A stretch of 64,000 nt of DNA from Axinella damicornis (GCA_963931865.1 OZ007509.1:9357125-9421124), one strand, 5' to 3'; shown: positions 1 through 10,830, counted from the stretch's first letter. The notes: a model not told the origin generated them from the letters alone. Numbers and translations: made by a program.

Positions 1-840
1 TTCAGTTGTGTTTGTCACCGTTTGTGTCTGTATGTCGTCTGTCTCCGGAGCTCCCCGGAGCGGCCAGTCCATAGCATAGGTCCAGACAAGTCTGCTGCAT
101 GCACCACGTGCGCGCACATAATTTCGGATTACGTCATTTTCGAAATGGCAACGTTCCCGGGGCCCGGCGCCCCGGGGCTTAGCCGCTAGTTGATTTTGTC
201 TGGGCTGGTCTGCAGAAATAGTTTCACTGGAACGGTCGCGGGGTCCCCAAAACCGCTCAGAACAGAGAGGTCTGGATGTTCAACAAGGTAAGCGGATCCA
301 GCTCGTCAGTGCTGTTGATTTGAATGAACGGTTGAAATGACACATTTGCACGTCTGATTAGAGCCCACCATAATAATTCTTCCCCCCCCCCCCCCCCCCC
401 CCCCCATGATCGATCATGCACACTGCCAATGCTGTACCACATGTTGCTGTACCACACGTTGCTGTACGTGTAGTGTTGGTACAGCTGTCTTGACAAAGTT
501 GTCCAAAGCGTACAGTAGAGCTGTCACAATATATTGTAGTTGTGCGTTTTTTGGTGCATGCGCCTATATCTCCACAGGATGCGCTTAATATCGAATGACA
601 TTCCTTGAATAGGAAGTGCGCTTCAATTCGAAATATATAGTTTCCACTCTATAGGATCGTAATGGCAGAGTTTCTGGAAGAAATGTACATGTAACTGGGT
701 TGAGAGTTGAGCCTGCGCCTAACAGTGAATGTGCGCCTATAAGTGTGCTAGCTGTGCCTGGTAATGCGCGACTATGGTATACCGATATGTAGTGACATAG
801 ACCACGACGTAGCAATACTACACTTTGACGTATTGATATA
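1..840. other. No gene recognised
   Basis: No convincing exon or repeat family is visible here. A poly-C run of about 25 bases lies near 381-405 and is a likely assembly weak point. The short open frames across it lack any recognisable motif. Confidence 0.4.
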
Positions 841-987
841 TTGTGTAGGGTAATTATTGCGACTTTGTGTGTATTTTGTGAACCGGAACTGGCCGACTGG
901 AATGTGACTTCCAGCCACATGGTGGGCGTAGTGAGAAGAATGGCTACGCCAGTTGTGGGCATATTGTTCCAAATAGCGCAGCAAAAG

Positions 988-1230
988 CAAAGTATGGGAG
1001 CATTTTGGCTCCCAGGCAATGATTACGGGACAGTTGCCAACAGCAAAGTGGCGATTTGCCGGATCTGTGAAGCCGACCTGCCTTTCAAGAATAATGCTAC
1101 AAACGTGTTCACTCACCTTTTACGGCATCACAAAGATGTGCATGCAAAGCTTCATCCATTATCTAGCGTGAGCACTTCCTTTCATCGCCACATCATTCTG
1201 TATTGCAATACAGCAATAAACATGTTGTGA
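988..1230 (+). pseudogene. BED-type zinc-finger fragment (hAT/ZBED-like)
   Basis: The frame ending in TGA at 1230 contains CRICEADL followed about 15 residues later by HLLRHH, the C-x2-C...H-x(3-4)-H spacing of BED zinc fingers. Such fingers sit at the N terminus of hAT transposases and of ZBED proteins derived from them, where they bind DNA. Nothing downstream resembles the hAT catalytic region or dimerisation domain, so this is at most a terminal fragment. The true start cannot be fixed; the open frame extends upstream to 841 without recognisable sequence. It could instead be one exon of a spliced domesticated gene. Confidence 0.4.
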
Positions 1231-1268
1231 ACATCTTGCATACAATATGGAATACGCCAATTAAATGT

Positions 1269-1395
1269 TGTAGCCTCAGGCCTGGGAATGAGACCAGTAC
1301 ATTCATAGCCTCAGGCATGAGAATGAAACCAGTATGTTCTATAGCCTGGGAATGAGACCAATGTGTTCAAGCCTCAGACGTGGGAATGAGATGTA
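1269..1395. repeat. Tandem CCTGGGAATGAGACC copies
   Basis: Three to four imperfect copies of a CCTGGGAATGAGACCAGT motif occur in series. The motif matches the end of the TAGCCTCRTTCCCAGG foldback family found throughout the window, so this looks like a cluster of element ends. Confidence 0.5.
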
Positions 1396-1872
1396 CCAAT
1401 GCATAACAATGATGCTGTTCGTGTGTACGTGTAGAGGTGTGACTGCTGTTAGTATGCTATGCATGTGGGGAAGGCTGTTTGAGAGCACAGAAATGAAATT
1501 TTCTTTCTCCCTCCTCTGTGCTCCCTCCCCCTCTCCTCCAACCCCTCCCTTCCTTCCCGCCCCTTTCGTTCCTTCTGACTCATGCAGGCTCACCGTCTGC
1601 AGGCACTAGAGCTCCTTGGCTGATTCCTCCACCTGGGACCCTGGGCCGTTCACTCCACCATCTCCATGGCACCTTTCCTTATGTGCTCAAACTGTTGTGC
1701 AGCATGCTATAAGAACTACATGTACAGCCCATCCTGGTCTTCATGTGGGTAGAGATACTCTGTTGATTCAGTGAGGAGCAGCTTAGCTAGTGCAACATAC
1801 CTGAGCATAGTCTTGTGTTGAGTGTCCAATGTCCACATACATCATTATACTATACTGTGAACAATTGAGTAT

Positions 1873-1975
1873 GTCACCCCTCCCTCTTGCCCTCCCTCCC
1901 TCCCTCCCTCCCTCCCTCCCTCCCTCCCTCTCCCTCCCTCCCTCCCTCCTCTCTCTCCCCCTCCCTCCTTCTTTC
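1873..1975. repeat. CCCT/CCTCC microsatellite
   Basis: A pyrimidine-only tract of TCCC units lies directly upstream of the 3' splice site of the raptor exon at 1985, where it extends the polypyrimidine tract. Open frames across it are low-complexity artefacts. Confidence 0.85.
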
Positions 1976-2227
1976 CTTTCGTAGTACTGCCAGGCAGATC
2001 TGGTCAAGGATGGTCGATACAAGTACTTCATTCAGATCCTCAATGACCACACCATTCAGTATGGGTACCGGACACTGGCTGTCTTCATCATTGTAAACAA
2101 GTACCCCAAAGGACAGGTTAGTAGTCTTGACGATCAGGCTCACTATTTTGTATCTGAAATGTGTACTTATCAAGAAGTGTACCAAGGATTCCCACATGAT
2201 GTTCCTATGCACCTTAATGATGGTAGG

Positions 2228-2882
2228 CAGGGCCGTAACCAGGGGGGGTTCGTTGGGTGCGGACGAACCCCCCTCGAGCCAAGAACGCACTTTTCCTGAA
2301 GGTCATCGCCTTTGCGTAGCCGTTGCGGTGTTACCGTCAACGGTACGGTACGTCTACTCGACTATAGTACTGTATCGACTTGGGTTTCGTCTCGCATTGT
2401 ACATGTAGCCTGCTATATAGCCTGGGTACGAGGCTACATGTAGCCGGCCGGCCAGCCGCGCCAGCGACGTTGCACAGCTGTCTCGTCCCCAGACTAGGCA
2501 TATGCGCATGCTTCCCCCAGCGGCCATACGCGCTGCATACGCATGGGAACGAGGCCACTAGCCGGCCACCCACGTCCATGCACGTATGTGCACGATGCAA
2601 TGCAAAAACACCCCGTAGAATGGAAGCAGCTAGTTTACTTTTTTAGCCCATTTTAAAGGCCATGTTGTGTACAATTTTGTGTAATTTTCACTCGGATAGC
2701 TATGTAGTAATGAATGTTGGATACACTGGGCAGAAAAGGCGCCAGAATGCACCTCAGACAGTCAATTTACCCCCCTAGCTATGGCCGCGCTTTGCACGGC
2801 CCCTTACCGAAATCTCTGGATGAAGCATTCACAATTTGTCCAAAAATGTAACCCCCCTCACAAAATCCTGGTTACGGGCCTG
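2228..2882. mobile_element. MITE with CCGTAACCAGG terminal inverted repeats
   Basis: The ends are CAGGGCCGTAACCAGG and the reverse complement of CAGGCCCGTAACCAGG, a 16-bp inverted repeat with one mismatch. Both ends continue into G/C runs. GTAGG immediately precedes (2223-2227) and follows (2883-2887) the element, consistent with a 5-bp target duplication. No coding capacity is seen. It lies in the raptor intron between the blocks ending at 2116 and starting at 3139. Confidence 0.75.
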
Positions 2883-3465
2883 GTAGGAGATCAGTTATGT
2901 AAATAGGGTTTGCATTGCTAGGAGGTACCAGACAACAGCCTTCCTTGTGTGCTAGGTAAAAGGCAGCTAGAAAGTTAGTGTAGCCATGGAACCAGCAGCT
3001 TGGGCTGCAGGTGACTAAGTTGCAATTTAGTTGCTGGAAATGTGGGATATCATCTAAACATGGGAGATACTGCTGTTGAGTCTTTCTCCCTCCCTTGATG
3101 TCATGGACTGGCAGCGTTCTCTCTCCACACCCTTGCAGGAGTTGTGCCTTCAGAGCAACATATGTCCATCTGTCTGGAGTAGTTGTAGGAGCCTAACTCA
3201 ATGCTGAAGCAGTGGCTGCCAATCTGCTTTGGAGGAAGTACGATGTTGCACGGTGGTGTGGGGTCAAGGACAGTGCCCACGAGAAGCTCTATTACCTCCC
3301 GTGGCATGAGGTCTCCAATGTGAGGGGGGATGGGAGGGTTTTGGGAGGGAGAGGAGGAAATGGGAATGGGGATGGAGGAAAGGGGAAGGGGAGGGAATGG
3401 AGGAAGAAGGGGATGAATGTCTTGGGGATTTGCTGAAATTTTTACCTTGTAGTGCTGCTTCCCCC

Positions 3466-4590
3466 TTCACACATACACACACGTGCACACACACATACAC
3501 ACACAACACACACACACATACACACACAACACACACACACATACACACACACTTGCACTCACACTTGCACTCACACTCACACATTATGACATTGTAATAC
3601 ACTCGCATACACCAGCTGCACCTGAAGACGCATGCGAAGAATATTGGTGTGACTCTGGTCAGCTCATACTTGGCTCCTTGCCCCACAAATGATCACTTGA
3701 CGGGGGCCAAGGCTGCCCCAGTGGGGGGTATGGGTGTCAGAACTGCAAGGTACTATACGCTGCAGTGGTGACATGATTGTTGCTAGAAACCTGGTGAAGC
3801 ATTGACAACCTCCCTCTCTTCTCACACTCTCCTTTGCCCCTGCCCTTCTCCCTCCCCTTCCTTCCTCCTCCCTCGCTTCTCTCCCTACTTTCTCTCCCTA
3901 CTTTCTTCCTCATCCCTTCTCTACCCTCCCTTGAGCCTCTCTTCTCCTACCCCTCTTTCCTCCATCTCCCCCTCAGGCCTCCCTTCGTCCCTCCCAGCTC
4001 CTCTACACAAGATTTCAGAACTGACATCTCACTTCCCCACTCTCACCAATTTGGTCCAAAGAAGACGGTCTTGAAATGGGACCCATGGTGAGTGCATATA
4101 TATTTATATACGATCGTTAAGTGTGTGACACACCTACATTGGGAGCGTGTGAGGGGGAGGATGGGGATGAGCTCTCAGAGTACCCATTTCACAGCCTCTG
4201 AAAACATCTTTCTGTGGCTGTTGCTGCAAATATTTTGCTAACTCACTCGTGAAGGTAAGCTTGTTGTTACTAATGTTGTATCCCTCTATGCACCACCTCC
4301 CTCCACACTCACACTCTTCCCCCTCCCCTCCCTCCTCACTGCACACACACTCCCTCTCCCTCCACGCTCGTCCCCTCTTTCCAAACCCTTCCCCTCTGTC
4401 CACACACACTTCCTACTTTCCTCCCCTCCCTCTACACTCACTCTCCTCCCTCCCTCCAAACTGACGCTCCTTCCCCTCTCCCTCCACACACATACTCCCC
4501 TCTCTTCTACACTGTACTCCTCCACTCCCCTCCCTTCCCCCCCTCCCTCCTTGCACTCCATCCCTCTCCTCCCTATCCCCTGCTCCTGGC
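3466..4590. repeat. CA microsatellite and C/T-rich low-complexity tracts
   Basis: An ACACAC-rich tract covers about 3466-3590, and pyrimidine-rich low-complexity sequence covers about 3800-4015 and 4290-4590. The interval 3610-3750 has an open frame ending near GGMGVRTAR that might be a raptor linker remnant, but the match is too weak to call. Confidence 0.7.
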
Positions 4591-4907
4591 ACTTCGTCCC
4601 TCCTCCCTACATGCACAGCAACCTGAGGAGTGTAGTACAAACAACATGAGCTACCAGCAGAGAGAATGCCGCTTCCTACGCAACCATAACTCATGGGGGT
4701 GTGTGTTGGTGTGTGTGGTATGTGTATGCATGGAGTATAATTATGTGAGTTTGGGAGGAGGTATGCATGTGCATGTGTGTACTGAGTACTGTAGGAGTGG
4801 AGAATGATTTGGGGAGGGAGTGATATATGGTCATGCGATACCAATGAATGCTCTCCCCATCCCAAACAAACTCTTGATCCCTCCTCCCACATAATTATTC
4901 CCCACAC

Positions 4908-4942
<35 letters not shown>

Positions 4943-5215
4943 TCACACACAACAGTGACACCTAGCTGCTCTTTGGATCTGTTCAGGACAATACAATGTC
5001 AGGGAAACAGCTTCAAAAGAAGGTGCCAGAAAAACTGTTGTTGTCATCATGATTCTTGCTACTAACCATTACACACACACACACACACACACAGATGATG
5101 GTGTGGTACAGGTGTGGAGGGACTGACTACTGCACCTTTCATCACCGTCCTTTCTTATCACATTCTCTCGTCACTGCTTCCCCCCCCCCCCCTCCCCTTT
5201 AAACTTAATTTATCT
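4908..5215. repeat. Poly-C run and short CA tract; no gene
   Basis: A poly-C run of about 30 bases (4910-4939), a CA tract (5069-5092) and another C run (about 5180-5192) occur here. No exon is visible between the raptor remnant and the Helitron. Confidence 0.7.
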
Positions 5216-5325
5216 TCCTAGCTGTTATTGGGACGAGCGCAGCGAGCACCGTATTAGTGAAGTCAATGCCAACTCTGTTTGTATATGTCATCAACCGACC
5301 GCCCCCAGCCTGCCCCGGGGGTCTA

Positions 5326-5400
5326 TACGTATAGCGCATGCGCAGAAACTTGCTAGACACATGGTTACGTATAGCGCATGCGCAGAAACTTGCTAGACAC
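5326..5400. repeat. 38-bp tandem duplication upstream of Helitron Rep
   Basis: A unit containing GCGCATGCGCAGAAACTTG occurs twice in tandem just before the ATG of the Helitron Rep gene. GCGCATGCGC is palindromic. Its position suggests element 5' sequence, but no Helitron 5' terminus can be proven. Confidence 0.6.
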
Positions 5401-5429
5401 TTGGTTGTTTCTTTTCAGCAAGTAGAAAA

Positions 5430-8400
5430 ATGGATGAACAGAATAGCCAGGAGAGAGAGGAAAGGCTTCGAAGAAGGGAGAACTTGAGACAGCGTAGAGC
5501 TCGAGAAATAGCTGAACGACGTGAGATACGACTGGCAAGGCGGAGAGAACAGTATAGAGCACGTCGATCAGCACGTACGTTTTGTGTATGAAGTAGCTCT
5601 ACAGCTAGCTAGATACGATAATAGCTTACTGTTTTGTATGTGATAATAGCTTACTGTTTTGTATGAAGTTGCTCTACAGCTAGATAAGATAACAGCTTTA
5701 CTTGGCCCTAGCTGCCGCCTTTTAAATATTAATATCTGTATACCCTATCCTGTAGAAACCAATGAAGCCAGGCAGGCTCGTGCTGATGCCAACAGGGTGG
5801 CCCAGCAAGTTAGCAGACAGGCTCGCTTGGATGTCCTCAGACTGGCCCAGCAACAGAGAAGACAGAATGAAACCCCAGACGAAAGGCAGGCTCGATTGGA
5901 GGCTGCCAGACTGGCCCAACAAGAGAGAAGAGACATAAGCGCTGTTGAGTCAAGAATGTTGAACTTTCATTCCAAGCTGGCTTCTCTTGAGTTCAGGGAG
6001 TGTAACACTTGTTCAGAGAGATTCCCCAATCTGATGATGTCAAGGAGCAACACGGAATGCTCTCGTTGCCATCAAGATCGTCGAATCCCCAAACTGTATT
6101 CGACAGCGAATAACATGAATCCTGGACCTGTCCCTCAACAATTGCTGGTGAGTAGTTGTGTAACATTTTGCGTCTGCAAACGCAAGCATAGCTAGGGTAT
6201 CATTGTAGCTAGTGCTCTGTATAGTACCCTTTCATGTAACATATTTTGAGTCTCATGTCTTCAATGGTATGTAGGGTCTTACGTAACCAAGCTGAGGAAA
6301 TGTTGATATCTGCTGTCATGCCCATCATGTCGATCTACCATCTACCACTCGGTCAGTATGGGTACACAGGCCACGTTATCAACCTGCCCCAAGATGTGGT
6401 ATCATTCGCACTCTCCCTGCCAAGGCTACCATCTGAGCTGGATGTACTGGTTGTGAGGAAGAATAGTGAACAGTCACATCGAGACTTCCGCGTCCGCAGA
6501 TCTGTAGTCCAACAAGCCCTCACCTGGCTACTTAATAATAACAGATACTACCGGGCTAATGCAGTACACATTAATGAAGAGGCTCTACCGCAGCTGCCAG
6601 AAGATGGGGACCTGTCAAACCTCGCATCACTTCCGACGAGTGATCCTCAGTCTGAGTCGTCACAAGATGATCTATATGGAGCCCACCTGTCAACATCGTT
6701 TGTTCCTAATGCTACACAGCAAAGGACAGAACAAGAGGCAGTCCAGCAATCTGTTCAAGACCTGCAGAGTGGCTCACACACCCTCACATGGCCCACCATT
6801 GGAGGAACACCCATCAATGAGTTTACCACAGAGGGCTACTTCAGCATGGTCTTCCCCACCCTGTTCCCCACTGGAGCCGCTGACTTCCGGTTCCTGGGAC
6901 AGCGCTGCAACCAGGTCACCATCGGCAACTACTTCACCCACCTCATGAAGTACAGAGATGGCTGTTTTGCTAGACACCCTCGCTTCAGGTTCTTCGCCCT
7001 GAACACAGAGATGAGGTGGCGGGCACTACAGAAATTGCCAGTGCTCTAATTAGAAGTGTACGGATGCACAGCTCACAGTGGACGAGCTACGAGACATGGT
7101 GGGAAGAGAGGGAGAGGCTTTCTCTAACAGAGTCCTCCACTATGCCTCCAGTCTACGAGGCACCCATCAGTAGTGGTTCAAGCAGCGAGGACGGCTCATC
7201 TCCATGGTGGACACCCTCGGCCTGCCCACCATTTTCTTTACACACAGTGCTGCCGACCTACAGTGGCCAGAGTTGGCTCGGCTCATCTGTCCAGAAGACT
7301 CCGACACATCATTAAGCAGGATCAAAGCTGTCAACAACAACCCAGCACTTGCTGACTGGTTCTACCACAGAGTGCAGAAGTTTGTTGATGCCTTCTACCT
7401 GGGACTTCTCAAGGCCACAGACTACTGGCTGCGGTTCGAGTGGCAGCACCGAGGCAGCCCTCACGTCCATGGTGTGGCCTGGTTGCCCAATGCTCCTGAC
7501 GTAGAGCAGTTGCTGAAGGGCAGTAAGAACGCTGAAGCCCTCAAGCAGGATATCATCCAGTATGCCGACAGGGTGGTCTCAACCATCAACCCTGCTGTTG
7601 CCCCTGATGGCAGTGATGTTGAGAGTGCACCACTGCCAGTCACCCAGCCACACATCTGCAACAAGTCCTACCTGGAAGTTGCAGACTGCGAAGAAGACCT
7701 ATCCCAGCTCATCGCCACATGCCAGAGACACACAAGATGCTCTGAAGCCTACTGCCTTCGGACACGCCATAAAAGTGTGTCGCTTTGGCTATCCCAAGCC
7801 ATTACAACCAGAGACCACAGTCGTGACTGAAGATGAGCCAACTCTCCTGACAGCAAGAAACGACAGCATGCTAAACTCCTTCAACCCCGTTCAGCTCTCA
7901 GCCTGGCGTGCCAACGTAGATATGCAGTACATTGTGTCAGGACATCGAGTGATTGACTACTGCACCAAGTATGTCACCAAGAGTGAGCCAAGATCCGAGT
8001 CTCTTAAGGACACCTTCACCAAGATCGTCAAAAGCCTCAAGGATGGCAACCGATCTCTGAAGGCAGTTCAGAAGCTCCTCATCCACACCGTAGGAGACAG
8101 AGACTACTCAGCACAAGAGACCTGCCATATCCTATTGCAGCTACCCGTGTACAAGTGCTCCCGTGACTTCATTGTGCTCAGCCTGGATGGTTCCAGAGCA
8201 GTGGAGGATCGTGTACACGATGATGGCCGTGTCACAGCTCCATCCACCCTCGACCACTACCTCATCCGCCCAGCAACTCCAGTCTTCACCAACATGACCC
8301 TGCTGGAGTTCACCCAGAGCTACACCATGCTCAAGGAGCTGGGGGCAGCCTCCAACAAGAGGAACAAGAAGGTTGTGGTCATCACACGGCCCTACTGCTC

Positions 8401-8611
8401 TCCTTATCCAGTCGGGCCCAAGTACGAGCAATACTGCCAGCAGTCACGCATGAAGCACAAGAGCTTCCGGCAAGTCACCGACCTGCTAGCTGGCCACGAG
8501 ACCTACGCTCAGGCCTATGCTGAGTTCCTGCAGACAGTGGACATCCCATCCTCCCTCGAGGAAGATATCTTCCGCCTACAACAGCACCAGCAACAAGCAA
8601 ATGCTGATGAG
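5430..8611 (+). pseudogene. Helitron Rep (HUH endonuclease), truncated and broken
   Basis: Helitron Rep nicks and rejoins DNA for rolling-circle transposition. Exon 1 (5430-5574) starts at ATG and encodes an Arg/Glu-rich stretch. Exon 2 (5756-6147) continues it and carries a Cys finger (CNTCSERF...CSRCHQ). The third block (6275-8611) has the DUF6570-like part (AEEMLISAVMPIMSIYHLP), the Helitron N-terminal domain, the HUH motif in RGSPHVHGVAWL (near 7460) and the two-tyrosine motif YCTKYVTKSE (near 7955). Damage: one base out of frame at the 6275 junction, a foreign patch with a stop at 7030-7059, TAG for an expected Tyr near 7168, and a frameshift near 7765-7780. No helicase follows; the Gln-rich end can splice to an NHL exon instead. 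Confidence 0.85.
7030..7059 (+). repeat. 30-bp direct repeat, copy 1 (inside Rep coding)
   Basis: This 30-bp block beginning AGAAATTGCCAGTGCTC is identical to 8689-8718. Here it interrupts the Rep frame between the RWRALQ segment and the QLTVDELRDMVG segment and introduces TAA. Confidence 0.9.
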
Positions 8612-8688
8612 GTAAATGTACATCTAAGTCATACATGTATGTACATTTATATGTTCATGTAAAATCCAATTTACATTGTGCTTTATTT

Positions 8689-8718
8689 AGAAATTGCCAG
8701 TGCTCTAATTAGAAGTGT
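8689..8718 (+). repeat. 30-bp direct repeat, copy 2 (inside intron)
   Basis: Identical to 7030-7059. This copy lies within the 169-bp intron (8612-8780) between the Rep and NHL exons, where it breaks nothing, so it is the likelier source. Confidence 0.9.
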
Positions 8719-8780
8719 GCACTATACACTGTACACATGTACAGCTTGCATTGACCTGCAGTATTCTCATGTGCACACAG

Positions 8781-9421
8781 GATGAACAACAACATGAGCA
8801 ACAACAGCATCAACGACGAGCTCAAGACGAGTGGATCGGTGTGACAACTGACAGCAAGGGTCAGATTATTGTTACTGAGAGCAGTGGAAACCGAGTCGCC
8901 ATCTTCTCCCCAGAATGGGATAAGATTCAATCATTAGGCAGTGGAAGTTGTAGCTCAACGGAGGGGCAGTTCGGCTATCCCAAAGGTGTCACTGTTGATG
9001 CTGATGACAACATCTACGTAGTGGACTTTGATAACCACCGTATTCAGAAGTTTTCCTCAGATGGTAGGTTTGTTGCTTCAGTTGGCACACGTGGCAGTAA
9101 TCCCCTGCAGTTTGATTGCCCTACTGACATTGGCTTCAACAAGAAGAATGGCAAACTGTACGTGTGTGACTTGTCAAATCATAGGATACAAGTCCTAGGA
9201 ACAGACTATGTGCACCTGCAGGAGTTGCCCTTGATGGTGACCGAGTATACATAACTGAATTTCACAACAACCGTGTATCTGCGTTCAGTACTGAGGGCAA
9301 GTTCTTGAAGTCGTTGGGAGAAGCAAAGGCCCAGTTCAAGTCCCCTCGTTCTGTTCATGTGAACAAAGATGGCTTTATTCTTATAGCCGATTGTGGCAAT
9401 AATGGAATTCAAGTTTTTTGA
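8781..9421 (+). pseudogene. NHL-repeat beta-propeller exon joined to Helitron linker
   Basis: After a GTGCACACAG acceptor the frame starts with Gln-rich sequence typical of the Helitron Rep linker (DEQQHEQQQHQRRAQDE). It then switches to NHL repeats: GVTTDSKGQIIVTES, GVTVDADDNIYVVDF-NHRIQKF and FNKKNGKLYVCDLSNHRIQVL. NHL repeats form propellers, for example in TRIM2/3/71-like proteins. The phase is compatible with the Rep exon ending at 8611, so a Rep-NHL chimera can be read. The frame breaks near 9215. A second frame continues with GVALDGDRVYITEF-NNRVSAF and SPRSVHVNKDGFILIADC and ends at TGA 9421, with part of a blade missing between them. No RING or B-box is present. Confidence 0.75.
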
Positions 9422-9429
9422 ACACTACG

Positions 9430-9925
9430 GAACCAGAACAAGACTGCACCCACTCACCACTGTAGCTTGAACACGTGACGTAGCATGGATATTGTGTAAT
9501 TGTTGTGTATTGATATCTAGTGTATAGATGTGTAGGTGACAGATTACATGATATCATTATGACATCATTGTGATGTTGAGTGTGCTCTTTGAATGCAAGT
9601 GCTAGGGCTCTCCTCCCCTACTGAAAATAGGGGTGTGGCCATATTTCCTGTATTCCTAGCTACAGCACCACAGTGCCATGGTGCGCAGGGAGGGCTGGGC
9701 ACGAGACTACAGGCCATACAGTATTAGGAGCTAATCTCATTCTCTAACCTGCACTTGAAAAAGGAAGGAGGGTGACGGAATGAGTCAAAGCAGGGGTGTG
9801 GTCCTATCTGTTACACCGGAGTGACGAGGCACTGTGCTCATGCTGGATGCTGCTCCTCTCATGGGCCTCCATTAGGCTTGATGGTCTTGTCTTCATTCCC
9901 AGGCTCTGCTCCAGTTGTAATGCAT
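9430..9925. other. No gene recognised
   Basis: No exon is supported. Parts near 9725-9960 show CCTGGGAATGAGGC-type ends of the window's foldback family. Confidence 0.4.
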
Positions 9926-10106
9926 GTGAGTACATGCTGAAATGGAGCCTGGGAATGAGGCTAGACCACATGAGGTACTAGCTACAATTAAGTGCCTATT
10001 ATACGAAATGCTACCCTCTGATTGGTCAAACCATGCATGCCATGTATCTTGCATACCAAATGCTGCTCACTGATCAATCAAGCCATGGCTGAGCATGGTC
10101 GGTTGT

Positions 10107-10204
10107 TTAAGGTAGCATTATACCTTTACCGTTAGGGTACCTTTAACCGTCGGGGCCCCGACGGTTAAAGGTACCCTAACGGTAAAGGTATAATGCTACC
10201 TTAA
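10107..10204. repeat. 98-bp perfect spacerless palindrome
   Basis: The two 49-base arms are exact reverse complements, checked base by base, and meet at GGGG/CCCC at 10155/10156. TTAA bounds both ends. The duplicate locus at 25 kb lacks it, so it was probably inserted after duplication. It ends 14 bases before the FBF1 exon at 10219. A TTAA-targeting foldback element is possible but unproven. Confidence 0.9.
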
Positions 10205-10752
10205 CATGTATCTTGCAGGGCTAGGCTCAAAGCCATTGAAGAGTCCTTTCAAAGAAGAGAAGCAAGGTCAAACTGATGGTTTCAGTTAAATGGATCAGAT
10301 CTGCCAGTAAATCTCAGTAATCTACTAGTGTGCACAGTTGGAGTTTGTCCTCTGTTCCCCAGGTGGCAGGAGGAGGCAGAGCCTCACGGTTCCAGGAGCG
10401 TCTGCAGCAGGCTGAGAGGGAGAGGGTGGACACTGTTACTGCACTGAGGAGGAAGGTGGACTCAGTGGAGGTGGTCAAGGCCAGTGAGATCAGCAGGCTG
10501 CAGGAGTTCCACTGGTGAGCTGGCGGCATTCTGCCGAGAGTGCGTGAGATGAGTGATTGTCTGGGTTACTCTCCATGGCTTGTCAGTCCTTTTGATGTGC
10601 GCATTTGAGAGGATACCATATGGTGATGTTCATTGGCCGAGTCTGTTGATGAGAAGTGGCTGACAGTAGTATTCCCATGTCAGAACTACAGCATGGTAGT
10701 TACATGTTGTATGCAATTACTTTCTACAGTCTATTAATACTGAGTTGGAAGT

Positions 10753-10830
10753 GCCAGGGAGGTTAGTTCCATTTGGTAGAGCATGAGACTCTTAATCTCA
10801 GGATCGTGGGTTAGAGCCCCACATCGGGCA
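10753..10830 (+). tRNA. tRNA-Lys(CTT)-like sequence, degenerate
   Basis: The anticodon arm TGAGA-CTCTTAA-TCTCA is the classic Lys-CTT arm, and the T arm GTGGG-TTAGAGC-CCCAC is well paired. The D arm is several bases longer than usual, the acceptor stem pairs poorly, and the T loop has TTAGAGC in place of TTCGAGC. It lies in an FBF1 intron. It is probably a tRNA pseudogene or tRNA-derived repeat and not a working gene. Confidence 0.6.

Larger units (their letters stand above)
1588..4087 (+). pseudogene. RPTOR: Raptor (mTORC1 scaffold) fragment, decayed
   Basis: Raptor presents substrates to TOR kinase in mTORC1. At least four exon-like blocks follow its order. Block 1588-1770 reads LELLG-stop-FLHLGPWAV, then after a shift GTFPYVLKLL and ILVFMW. 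Block 1985-2116 is fully open (44 codons, CQADLVKDG...KYF). Block 3139-3319 reads ICLE-stop-L-stop-EP, MLKQWLPICFG and, after another shift, ARWCGVKDSAHEKLY. Block ~4019-4087 reads PHSHQFGPKK, matching the raptor linker. GT/AG borders are kept, so it is not a processed copy. Stops of all three kinds and several frameshifts show decay. The N-terminal RNC domain and C-terminal WD40 propeller are absent. Only the armadillo-like middle and part of the linker remain. A MITE lies in the second intron. Confidence 0.8.

Noticed and set aside
3397..3692. His/Thr-repeat and Cys/Val-repeat open frames over CA tracts (also 55868-56300)
   Set aside because: They are translations of CA microsatellites. Only the unrelated FBF1 C-terminal exon at 55780-55981 within the second region is supported.
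4413..4961. Gly/Arg/Glu-rich minus-strand open frames over C/T-rich sequence
   Set aside because: Pyrimidine-rich low-complexity DNA has few stop codons on the opposite strand. No motif or splice support was seen.
10753..10830. Functional tRNA-Lys gene
   Set aside because: The acceptor stem pairs poorly, the D arm has extra bases and the T loop lacks the standard TTCGA. The second copy is worse.
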